The notes under the pieces were generated by a model. That model did not search any database. It worked only from the letters and a program-made list of their open reading frames with translations, and had not been told where the DNA came from. Shown one piece after another: positions 6,796-12,846 of a stretch of 12,846 nucleotides of DNA (positions within the stretch are counted from its first letter, which is position 1; the number at the start of each line of letters is the position of its first letter). Source of the DNA: an uncultured Succinivibrio sp. (GTDB lineage Bacteria > Pseudomonadota > Gammaproteobacteria > Enterobacterales > Succinivibrionaceae); contig CAAGLL010000008.1 in assembly GCA_900770725.1 (NCBI GenBank), positions 1 to 12,846 on the forward strand, given 5' to 3'. The position numbers and the translations under genes were made by a program.

Positions 6796-7356
6796 TCAGT
6801 TTTTCGAGCAGTAGGCCGCAGTCTCGTCGCTCAGGCGCTTCCAGGCCTTCTTGACCCTGCGGATGTAGTCGTTGTGGATCCTCTGGTTGACCGAGTAGTG
6901 GAAGTGGTAGTTCCCCACCCCGCGCCAGATCTGGCCGTCGGCCTTCTCGATCTCGCGCCTAAGCAGGTAGCCCATGGCCCAGACGTTGCGGCAGGGCTCG
7001 GAGCGGATGTCGCTCTTGGTAAGCGAGAAGCGCGAGAGCTCCTTGAGCCTGACGTCGTTTATCTGCGCCGGCCCGCAGTCCTGGGTGCCGTTGGTGTTGT
7101 TGGTGCAGCGGCCGTTGAGCGGCCCCTGCTCGACGTAGAGCACCGAGTAGAGCAGTTCCTCTGGCAGCTCAAACTGCCAGGCCGTCCAGGCCACGCAGTT
7201 TCTCAGATCCTTGTACTTGTCCATCGGGGGCGTGCTGTAGGCGACATCCCTCCAGTGCGAGGCGCTGCCATGGCACTGCATGACCGCAGCCCCGGCGATC
7301 CCGGATAGCGCGGCCCAGGCTGCGATGGCGCAAAGCGCCGCCTTAATCCTGTCCAT
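6796..7356 (-). CDS. Secreted lytic-transglycosylase-like (SLT family) protein
   Basis: A 186-residue protein from ATG 7356, with a signal peptide (MDRIK, then a hydrophobic run to about residue 24, AGAA). The mature part resembles short VirB1/IagB-type peptidoglycan lytic transglycosylases: LLYSVLYVEQG with E76 as the likely catalytic acid, DCGPAQIND (93-101) in place of the usual GLMQI, and WRGVGNYH (144-151) in place of the AVGAYH motif. Six cysteines after the signal (28, 54, 84, 94, 122, 183) suggest disulfides in the periplasm. Such enzymes open the cell wall for secretion or pilus machines. The start overlaps the DotH-like gene's stop by 14 bp, implying translational coupling; its own ribosome-binding site is poor (GAAGGA about 13 nt away). 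An upstream TTG (7377) is an alternative start. Confidence 0.72.
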   Translation of the reverse strand: MDRIKAALCAIAAWAALSGIAGAAVMQCHGSASHWRDVAYSTPPMDKYKDLRNCVAWTAWQFELPEELLYSVLYVEQGPLNGRCTNNTNGTQDCGPAQINDVRLKELSRFSLTKSDIRSEPCRNVWAMGYLLRREIEKADGQIWRGVGNYHFHYSVNQRIHNDYIRRVKKAWKRLSDETAAYCSKN

Positions 7357-8068
7357 CTTCCTGTGAAAGTCCTTCAACGGCCGAGACCACGGCCTGCTCG
7401 GCCTGATCGTAGGCGTCATCTGCAAACTTGGGCGGCTTGGCCTTGGGGTTTGGCACCGGGAACTGCACCTCCTCGGGCTTGGCGTAGTCGCCGCCTAAAG
7501 ACTGCGGCAGCGACACCGCCACGATCATCGAGGTCACGGGCACGCCGTGCCGCTCAAGGCGCGAGGGGCGCAGCTTGAACACCAATGGCTCGGGGCGGCC
7601 GCTCAAGGTCACGGCCATCTGCGATCCCGCAGCGCCCTGCAGCTGCTTCACCATCAGTTCCGAGGGCGACGCGGTGACCTCGGCCGAGAAGCCCGGGTTC
7701 TCGACCCTGGTCTGCGCGATGTCCCACGGCGCCCCGGCGCTGTCGAAGAAGCGCACCACGAGCATCCCGCGGTCGGGCACCCCCATGACTATGCCCGGCA
7801 CGTAGCCGTAGGCGAGCCTCACCACGCCGGCGCTGTCGTCCCCGGGCACGAAGGGCGAGGACTCGATGTTGAGCGACTCGACGTCACCGGAGCCGCCGTC
7901 GGCGTTCTTGATCTCGCGCATCTCGTCGAGCTGCTCCTGGGTGCGGAAGTCGCGCAGCGTCGCCGGCAGATCAGGAGGGGGCGCCGGCGCGGTGAGCTCG
8001 GCCATGGCCGGGGCCATGGCAAGCCCTGCGGCCAGGGCCGCAAGGGCTGCCTTCAATGCAAGCGTCAA
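7343..8068 (-). CDS. DotH/IcmK-like type IVB secretion protein, short orphan form
   Basis: A 241-residue exported protein. TTG 8068 is taken as the start because GAGGAGG sits 5 nt upstream and the product then begins with a clean signal peptide, with cleavage expected after AMA (23). A proline-rich stretch follows. The core (about 80-190) resembles DotH/IcmK, the outer-membrane ring protein of Dot/Icm and IncI-type conjugation systems: VRLAYGYVPGIV, then MLVVRFFDSAGAPWDI (102-117), NPGFSAEV, LMVKQL, MAVTLSGRPEPLVFKL (151-166) and a final strand pattern TSMIVAVSLP. It is shorter than the 330-360 residues usual for DotH/TraN. No other dot/icm gene is visible; the next gene is a transglycosylase, which fits envelope-spanning machinery. 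The family call is from memory of motifs, so moderate confidence. Confidence 0.68.
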   Translation of the reverse strand: MTLALKAALAALAAGLAMAPAMAELTAPAPPPDLPATLRDFRTQEQLDEMREIKNADGGSGDVESLNIESSPFVPGDDSAGVVRLAYGYVPGIVMGVPDRGMLVVRFFDSAGAPWDIAQTRVENPGFSAEVTASPSELMVKQLQGAAGSQMAVTLSGRPEPLVFKLRPSRLERHGVPVTSMIVAVSLPQSLGGDYAKPEEVQFPVPNPKAKPPKFADDAYDQAEQAVVSAVEGLSQEDGQD

Positions 8069-8113
8069 TCCCGCCTCCTCTGGTTTGTCAGGCAAACATT
8101 AATCATCCCTGCG

Positions 8114-8119
8114 ATTTTA
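8114..8119 (-). promoter_or_regulatory. Candidate -10 box for the DotH-like/uspE operon
   Basis: TAAAAT on the minus strand (one mismatch to TATAAT) lies 45 bp before the TTG start in the 112 bp spacer after the SET-type MFS gene. No convincing -35 box stands 16-18 bp upstream. Confidence 0.3.
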
Positions 8120-8180
8120 CCGCACAAGGAAATAAAGGCCATGGGCGGGCGCCCCAAAACCCAGGGGCCGCTCAAGCAGC

Positions 8181-9380
8181 CTAAGCTGCGCCGTGCAGGG
8201 CGCGCGGCTTCTCGTCATCGTGAGTGATCCCGGCTCCCTTGAGGCTTGCAAGGCCCATGGCGCAGCAGAGAAGGCAGGCCCAGAACACATAGGCGTAGGA
8301 CCCAAGGCCTGAGAGCGAGAAGAGCGCCCCGGCGAAGATCTGCCCCAGGGTCGAGCAGTTCAAGAAGAGCGATGTCGCCTGCCCCGGGATCGCGGGCAGG
8401 AGCCTTTGGAAGAGGATCATGCCCATGTTCGAGCAGTTTGCGATGAAGAGCGCCGGCAGCGGGGATGAGGCGAGGAACATCCAGGGCGAGGTGAAGTGCG
8501 GCATCACGATGAGGAACACGAGCAGCGCCGCCCCGCCTGCGGCTATCTGGGCGCAAAGCCCGGTGCGCCCCGAGATCCTCGCGCCTGCGAACATCAGCGG
8601 GATCTCGAGGAAGGCCGAGAGGCCGTACATGGCGCCGGCGGCCCAGCTTGGCAGGTGAAGCTCCTCCATGATGAAAAGCGGCATGCAGGAGATGTAGCCT
8701 GAGAACGCCGTGAAGAGCAGCATCACGGCAAGGCACAGCAGCAGCACCTTGCGGCTGCGCCACCAGCCGCTTGCGGCCGCCTGCTCGTCCTTCGATGCGA
8801 TCATGGGGACGCGCGGGAGCCTTGCAAAGGAGTAGGCGGCGCTTAGCGCAAAGAGGGCGGCGCACATGAGGTAGAGGGAGCGGAACCCAAGGGCCGTTGC
8901 GATGAAGAACGCCACCGGCGGCGCGCCCACCCAGGCAAACGAGGCTATCGAGCGCAGCTGCGTCGTGAACATCATCCCGTCGTCGAGGTAGCGCACCGCG
9001 TACTCGTGCCCCGAGGCGAAGGTCTGGGGAAAGGCGATGCCCATGGCCGCAAAGAGCAGGAGGCCCAGGCTGAAGAGCGCCCAGGCAGGCGGGTAGCTGC
9101 CCAATAGCAGGCTCGCCCCGGAGCCGCACAAGAGCGAGATTGCGATCAGCGCAGGCCTCGAGGCCCCGCGGTCTGAGGCCGCGCCCACGCCCTGCACCAC
9201 CACGAAGGTCGCGACCGGCAGGAGCATCGAGAAGAGGCTCACCATCCAGGGGGCGAGCCCCAGCTCCTTGGTGTAGAAGAGCGTGAGCACCGGGTAGAGC
9301 AGCGCCGAGCAGGTCGGGGCCATGAAGCCTGCGACGTAGTAGTCGGCCCTGCGGCCGCCCCGGTCTGCGTGCCTTGACAT
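8181..9380 (-). CDS. SET-family MFS transporter (sugar efflux type)
   Basis: A 399-residue, 12-helix inner-membrane carrier. It follows E. coli SetA/SetB motif by motif: YPVLTLFYTKELG in helix 1, ASGHEYAVRYLDDGMMFTTQLRS (landmark in helices 4-5 region), FAWVGAPPVAFFIA, GYISCMPLFIMEELHLP, SAFLEIPLMFAG and LLPAIPGQATSLFLN. SET proteins export sugars or sugar-like compounds, although the substrate of this one cannot be inferred. ATG 9380 is selected because GAGGAGG lies 9 nt upstream; the longer in-frame start at 9443 lacks a site. The gene is divergent from ppaC and lies 112 bp ahead of the DotH-like gene. No clear terminator follows its stop. Confidence 0.85.
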   Translation of the reverse strand: MSRHADRGGRRADYYVAGFMAPTCSALLYPVLTLFYTKELGLAPWMVSLFSMLLPVATFVVVQGVGAASDRGASRPALIAISLLCGSGASLLLGSYPPAWALFSLGLLLFAAMGIAFPQTFASGHEYAVRYLDDGMMFTTQLRSIASFAWVGAPPVAFFIATALGFRSLYLMCAALFALSAAYSFARLPRVPMIASKDEQAAASGWWRSRKVLLLCLAVMLLFTAFSGYISCMPLFIMEELHLPSWAAGAMYGLSAFLEIPLMFAGARISGRTGLCAQIAAGGAALLVFLIVMPHFTSPWMFLASSPLPALFIANCSNMGMILFQRLLPAIPGQATSLFLNCSTLGQIFAGALFSLSGLGSYAYVFWACLLCCAMGLASLKGAGITHDDEKPRALHGAA

Positions 9381-9511
9381 CAGAAAGCCCCTCCTCAAAT
9401 TGCAGCGCCATGTTAGCAAAGCCAGGACGCGGCGATCTTCCATTCAGGGTCCCGGTGTTTTCGCGCGCCCTCCGGGCCCGCCCGCGGCCCCTTGGCCCAG
9501 GGATGGCGGTG

Positions 9512-9517
9512 TATAAT
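9512..9517 (+). promoter_or_regulatory. Promoter -10 box for ppaC
   Basis: A perfect TATAAT stands 62 bp before the ppaC start in an otherwise very GC-rich spacer. The best -35 candidate, TTGGCC at 9492-9497, is only 14 bp away, so the -35 element is weak or absent. Confidence 0.6.
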
Positions 9518-9579
9518 GGCGCCGGTGCGCCGGGCTGTCCGGCGCTGCGCATGAACACATTGAATTTCCGAGGGCAAAA

Positions 9580-10497
9580 ATGAGCACTCTGGTCATTGGC
9601 CACAAGAATCCCGACACCGATTCCATCGTCGCGGCGCTGTCCGCAACCAACCTCTACCGCGGCCGCGGCATCGACGCCGCCCCTGCCGCCCAGGGCGAGC
9701 CCGCCCCGGAGACCGCCTTCGTCCTAAAGCGCTTCGGCCTCAAGGCCCCCGAGGTCGTGACCTCGGTTGCCGGCAAGGACGTCTATCTCGTCGACTACTC
9801 CGATCTGGCCCAGGCCCCTGCGGACTTCAAGGACGCCGCCTCGCTGCGCGGCATCATCGACCACCACAAGCTCGGCGACGTCACCTCCGACACCCCGCTT
9901 GAGTGCTTCATCATGCCGTACGGCTGCTGCAACACCATCATCAAGGAGTTGCACGACTACTACAAGGTCGCGATCCCCAAGGATCTGGCCGGCGCCATGC
10001 TCTGCGCGATCCTCTCTGACACCGTGATCTTCAAGAGCCCGACCTGCACCGAGGCCGACCGCAAGGCCGCAGCCGATCTCGCAAAGATCGCAGGCGTTGA
10101 CGATCCCAAGGCCCTGGGCATGGAGATGTTCAAGGCCAAGTCAAACCTCGACGCCTCCCCTCGCGACCTCATCTTCCGCGACTTCAAGGACTTCGACATG
10201 TCCGGCAAGAAGATCGGCATCGGCCAGCTCGAGCTCGTCTCCCTCGAGATGGTGACCCCCGATCTCAAGGCCAAGCTCCAGTCCGAGCTTGCCAAGGTCA
10301 AGTCCGAGGGCCGCTTCGGCGCGATCCTCGTGCTCACCGACATCATGAAGGAAGGCTCCGAGATCATGGTCGCCTCCGACGACGACGCCAAGGTGCTCGC
10401 CGCCCTGGGCGCAAGCGCCTCCAAGACCTGGCTGCCCGGCGTGATGTCCCGCAAGAAGCAGGTCGTCCCGCCGCTCCAGAAGGCCTTCAAGGACTGA
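9580..10497 (+). CDS. ppaC: Manganese-dependent inorganic pyrophosphatase, family II
   Basis: A cytoplasmic enzyme of 305 residues that hydrolyses pyrophosphate to phosphate and so pulls biosynthetic reactions forward. It is a DHH-superfamily protein. Metal ligands are visible as H8, D12 and D14 in GHKNPDTDS, D72 in LVDYSD, H95 and H96 in DHHK, and D147 in ILSDTVIFKSPT. The C-terminal DHHA2 domain carries SRKKQ (290-294), which binds substrate. Length agrees with the family (about 305-310). The motif around D72 is VDYSD where Bacillus and Streptococcus enzymes have VDHNE. GAGGG precedes the ATG. A strong terminator follows, so it is transcribed alone from the promoter near 9512. Confidence 0.96.
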   Translation: MSTLVIGHKNPDTDSIVAALSATNLYRGRGIDAAPAAQGEPAPETAFVLKRFGLKAPEVVTSVAGKDVYLVDYSDLAQAPADFKDAASLRGIIDHHKLGDVTSDTPLECFIMPYGCCNTIIKELHDYYKVAIPKDLAGAMLCAILSDTVIFKSPTCTEADRKAAADLAKIAGVDDPKALGMEMFKAKSNLDASPRDLIFRDFKDFDMSGKKIGIGQLELVSLEMVTPDLKAKLQSELAKVKSEGRFGAILVLTDIMKEGSEIMVASDDDAKVLAALGASASKTWLPGVMSRKKQVVPPLQKAFKD

Positions 10498-10528
10498 TGC
10501 CAAATTAAGGAGGCATGGCCTCCATGAA

Positions 10529-10559
10529 AGCCCGGGGATCCCAAGCCCCCGGGCTTTTT
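10529..10559 (+). terminator. Intrinsic terminator after ppaC
   Basis: A 9 bp stem, AGCCCGGGG (10529-10537) with CCCCGGGCT (10547-10555), is followed by a run of five T (10555-10559). A smaller 6 bp hairpin (10509-10514 with 10518-10523) precedes it. Confidence 0.9.
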
Positions 10560-10623
10560 CAGCGCAGGGCCCTGCGCCCTGCCGTCCAAACCTTCCTGTT
10601 GCCCGATTTTCAAAGGAGGCCCC

Positions 10624-11955
10624 ATGGCCGCCAACCAAAGGATCCCAACCGTAGGCTTCGTCTCGCTGGGCTGCGCCAAGAACCTCGTGGACACCGAGCG
10701 CTTAAGCTCGGCCATCGTCGCCCTGGGGTACCAGACCAGCCCCGACTACGCCGCCTGCGACGCAGTCATAGTCAACACCTGCGGCTTCATCACCCCGGCC
10801 ATCGAGGAGTCGCTTGAGGCCGTGAACGAGGCGCTCTCATCGAAGGCCAAGGTCATCGTGACCGGCTGCCTGGGGCGCAACGCCGAGCTGGTGCGGCAGC
10901 GCTGCCCCAAGGTCTTCGCGGTGGTGGGCCCCGGGCTGCGCTCGAGCGTCATCCGCGAGCTTGAGAAGGCCGTGGGCAAGCCGCCTGCGGCGGCGCGCCA
11001 GAGGGTGCCGGAGTCGGGGATCCTGCTCACCCCTCCTCATTACGCCTACTTGAAGATAGCCGAGGGCTGCCGCCACCGCTGCGCCTTCTGCATCATCCCC
11101 AAGCTGCGCGGCCCGCTGCGCTCGCGCACGCCTGAGACCATCATGAGGGAGGCGCGGGACCTGAAGCGCCGCGGTGTCAGGGAGCTTCTAGTCATCGCCC
11201 AGGACTCCTCGGACTACGGCATCGACCTCTCCCCCAAGTCCTCGCTCTCCTCCCTGCTTGAAATGCTCTCCGAGCTCAAGCTCTGGGTGCGCGTGCACTA
11301 CGTCTACCCCTCGCCCGAGGCCGACCGCGCCGTCGAGCTCATGGGCCGCGGCCTCGTGCTGCCCTACCTCGACGTGCCGCTGCAGCATGTGGCGCTGCCG
11401 CTATTGAAGGCCATGCGCCGCCCCGGAGGGGCCGAGAGGGCGCTTGACGCAGTGAGGCGCTGGCGCTCCATCTGCCCCGATCTCTGCATCCGCTCGACCT
11501 TCATCACGGGCTTCCCCGGCGAGAGCGAGGAGATGTTCGGCGAGCTTTTGGACTTCCTCAGGGAGGCGAGGCTCGACCGCGTGGGCTGCTTCCCCTACTC
11601 GGACGTCGAGGGCGCCGAGGCCAACTTCCTCCCCGGGGCCGTCGACCCGGAGGTGCGCGAGGAGCGCGCCCGGAGGCTCATGGAGCTTCAGGCCAGGATC
11701 TCCTACCAGAGGCTCGAGCAGCGCATGGGACGCGAGTACGACGTCATCATCGACTCGGTCTCCGAGGACGGCACGGCCGCCGGGCGCACCAAGTACGAGT
11801 CGCCCGACGTCGACGGCACCGTGCTCGTGCGCGATGCCCGCGGCGTGCACGAGGGCGACATCGTCAAGGCGATCATGATCGGGCATGACGAGCACGATCT
11901 GGAGGCCAAGCTTGCACCACAAGAGGGCAAAAAGGTAGGTTTTAAGCGCGTTTGA
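10624..11955 (+). CDS. rimO: Ribosomal protein S12 methylthiotransferase RimO
   Basis: A 443-residue radical-SAM enzyme that adds a methylthio group to a conserved aspartate of ribosomal protein S12. The order of parts is complete: an N-terminal MTTase domain with cysteines C17 (LGCAKN), C53 (VNTCGFI) and C82 (GCLGR) for one 4Fe-4S cluster; the radical-SAM motif CRHRCAFC with C149, C153 and C156; STFITGFPGE; and a TRAM domain from about 375 with GRTKYESPDVDGTVLV. The LGCAKNLVDTE and SPDVDG patterns favour RimO over the related MiaB. AAAGGAGG lies 4 nt before the ATG. It follows the ppaC terminator, so it must have its own promoter, which I could not pin down. Confidence 0.96.
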   Translation: MAANQRIPTVGFVSLGCAKNLVDTERLSSAIVALGYQTSPDYAACDAVIVNTCGFITPAIEESLEAVNEALSSKAKVIVTGCLGRNAELVRQRCPKVFAVVGPGLRSSVIRELEKAVGKPPAAARQRVPESGILLTPPHYAYLKIAEGCRHRCAFCIIPKLRGPLRSRTPETIMREARDLKRRGVRELLVIAQDSSDYGIDLSPKSSLSSLLEMLSELKLWVRVHYVYPSPEADRAVELMGRGLVLPYLDVPLQHVALPLLKAMRRPGGAERALDAVRRWRSICPDLCIRSTFITGFPGESEEMFGELLDFLREARLDRVGCFPYSDVEGAEANFLPGAVDPEVREERARRLMELQARISYQRLEQRMGREYDVIIDSVSEDGTAAGRTKYESPDVDGTVLVRDARGVHEGDIVKAIMIGHDEHDLEAKLAPQEGKKVGFKRV

Positions 11956-12000
11956 TCATCTTGCGGGCAGGAAATCGCAGCGCTATTGACTGACGTATCC

Positions 12001-12006
12001 TAGAAT
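12001..12006 (+). promoter_or_regulatory. Candidate -10 box for sstT
   Basis: TAGAAT matches TATAAT at five of six positions and lies 61 bp before the sstT start. The nearby TTGACT (11986-11991) is only 9 bp away, too close to act with it as a -35 box. Confidence 0.4.
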
Positions 12007-12015
12007 TGTGCATGT

Positions 12016-12055
12016 GCGCGGGCGGAGGACGCCGCCCGTGCCCCAAACTTGTTTG
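12016..12055 (+). promoter_or_regulatory. Leader hairpin and short palindrome before sstT
   Basis: A 10 bp stem (12016-12025 with 12032-12041, one G-T pair, 6-base loop) is followed by CAAAC-TT-GTTTG (12044-12055), ending 12 nt before the ATG. The ribosome-binding sequence in between, GAGAAAACGAA, is weak. The hairpin is not followed by a T-run, so it is more likely a leader element than the rimO terminator. Function not established. Confidence 0.45.
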
Positions 12056-12067
12056 TGAGAAAACGAA

Positions 12068-12846
12068 ATGCTAGAGAACGTTAATCCGAAATCCCCGCTT
12101 GCAAACGCGCTAAACCGCGTGCCCTTCCTCCTCCAGATAGTCATCGGCCTGTGCCTGGGCATCCTCCTGGCCTGGGTCTACCCCGATGACAAGACCGTCA
12201 TCCCGGCCCTGGGCAGCCTCTTCGTGAAGGCCCTGAAGGCCATCGCCCCGCTGCTCGTCTTCGTGCTGGTGGCCGCGGCAATTGCCAAGCAGGACACCTC
12301 AGAGCGCACCTCGCTCAAGACCGTCATGGCGCTCTACGTCATCGGCATGGTGCTCGCATCCTGCCTGGCGCTCATCATGAGCTACGCCTTCCCCAGCACC
12401 TTCGCCGAGCTGGCCGACCAGGCCCAGGGCGTCACCGCCCCCAAGGGGATCAAGGAAGTCCTCATCAACTTCGTCAACCAGGCCGTCGACAACCCGGTCA
12501 ACGCCCTGCTCACCGGCAACTACATCGGCATCCTCGTGTGGTCGGCGCTCTTTGGCGTGATGTTCCGCTTCTCCCATGACGCCACCAAGAAGGTGCTCGA
12601 CGATCTCGCCCAGTGCGTCTCCGGAGTCGTCCGCATGGTGATCCGCTGCGCGCCTCTCGGCGTCCTCGGCCTCGTCTACTCCTCCTGCACCCAGGAGGGC
12701 GGCTTCGGGAACCTGCTCAACTACGTACACGTCGTGGTCGTCCTGGTCGCCACCATGCTGATGGTCGCCTTCATCATCAACCCGATCATCGTGTTTGCCT
12801 GCACCCGCAGGAACCCGTTCCCGCTCATCGGCACCTGCATCGCCAA
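12068..12846 (+). CDS. sstT: Na+/serine-threonine symporter SstT, N-terminal two thirds (partial)
   Basis: The first 259 codons of a dicarboxylate/amino-acid:cation symporter family protein, open at the right edge; full SstT is about 410 residues. It follows E. coli SstT closely in IVIGLCLGILLAWV, LGSLFVKALKAIAPLLVFVLV, SYAFPSTF, PVNALLTGNYIGILVW, RMVIRCAPLGVLGLV and RRNPFPL. The protein sits in the inner membrane and takes up serine and threonine with sodium. The substrate-binding hairpin and NMxGA-type motifs lie beyond the window. ATG 12068 is the only reasonable start and has a weak ribosome-binding site. It lies 112 bp after rimO on the same strand. Confidence 0.92.
   Translation, partial: MLENVNPKSPLANALNRVPFLLQIVIGLCLGILLAWVYPDDKTVIPALGSLFVKALKAIAPLLVFVLVAAAIAKQDTSERTSLKTVMALYVIGMVLASCLALIMSYAFPSTFAELADQAQGVTAPKGIKEVLINFVNQAVDNPVNALLTGNYIGILVWSALFGVMFRFSHDATKKVLDDLAQCVSGVVRMVIRCAPLGVLGLVYSSCTQEGGFGNLLNYVHVVVVLVATMLMVAFIINPIIVFACTRRNPFPLIGTCIA

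Noticed and set aside
7547..8227. Plus-strand open frame antisense to the DotH-like gene, ending in a small ORF at 8141 preceded by AAGG
   Set aside because: High GC keeps opposite frames open. The composition is shadow-like and the small ORF overlaps the end of the SET-type MFS gene without any recognisable product.
10515..10817. Small ORF after ppaC with an AAGGAGG sequence nearby
   Set aside because: It reads through the terminator hairpin and into rimO in a different frame. The AAGGAGG is part of a small hairpin and only 1 nt from the first ATG.
11986..12006. TTGACT...TAGAAT as a complete sigma-70 promoter for sstT
   Set aside because: The two boxes are only 9 bp apart, too close for one promoter, so only the -10-like box is reported.

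Overview
The window looks like chromosomal DNA from a GC-rich, probably anaerobic gammaproteobacterium. UspE, the TtcA and RimO types seen here, and SstT are gammaproteobacterial in character. The manganese family II pyrophosphatase fits an anaerobe or host-associated lineage. A member of Aeromonadales/Succinivibrionaceae is my best guess, but that is inference from gene content only; no rRNA or tRNA gene is present to settle it.

Left edge (1-1848): the 5' part of a group II intron on the minus strand, very like the class C (Oceanobacillus-type) introns. It starts exactly after the terminator hairpin of an MFS transporter gene and runs off the window just after the start of its reverse transcriptase/maturase gene. 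The MFS gene (minus) is divergent from a LysR-type regulator gene (plus), and the shared spacer carries TGCATTAGC repeats and a clean palindrome.

Centre (2988-8068): a long minus-strand block. In transcription order it holds a DotH/IcmK-like secretin-associated protein, a lytic-transglycosylase-like protein and uspE (these three tightly packed, probably one operon), then a Schlafen AlbA_2-type ATP-binding protein, then ttcA. uspE and ttcA are neighbours in many gammaproteobacteria. Here they are split by the AlbA_2 gene, which has visibly lower GC and is followed by an AT-rich spacer of degenerate 31-32 bp tandem repeats, so it looks acquired. The DotH-like plus transglycosylase pair, with no other secretion genes in view, is the most unusual content.

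Right part (8181-12846): a SET-family (sugar efflux type) MFS gene on the minus strand diverges from ppaC (family II inorganic pyrophosphatase) on the plus strand. ppaC ends in a strong intrinsic terminator and is followed by rimO (ribosomal protein S12 methylthiotransferase) and the first two thirds of sstT (Na+/serine-threonine symporter), which is cut by the window end.

All stretches over 300 bases without a protein gene are accounted for: 60-579 is intron RNA, and 3861-4183 is the ttcA leader, a promoter candidate and the tandem repeats. I see no CRISPR array, tRNA, rRNA, insertion-sequence ends or replication origin.
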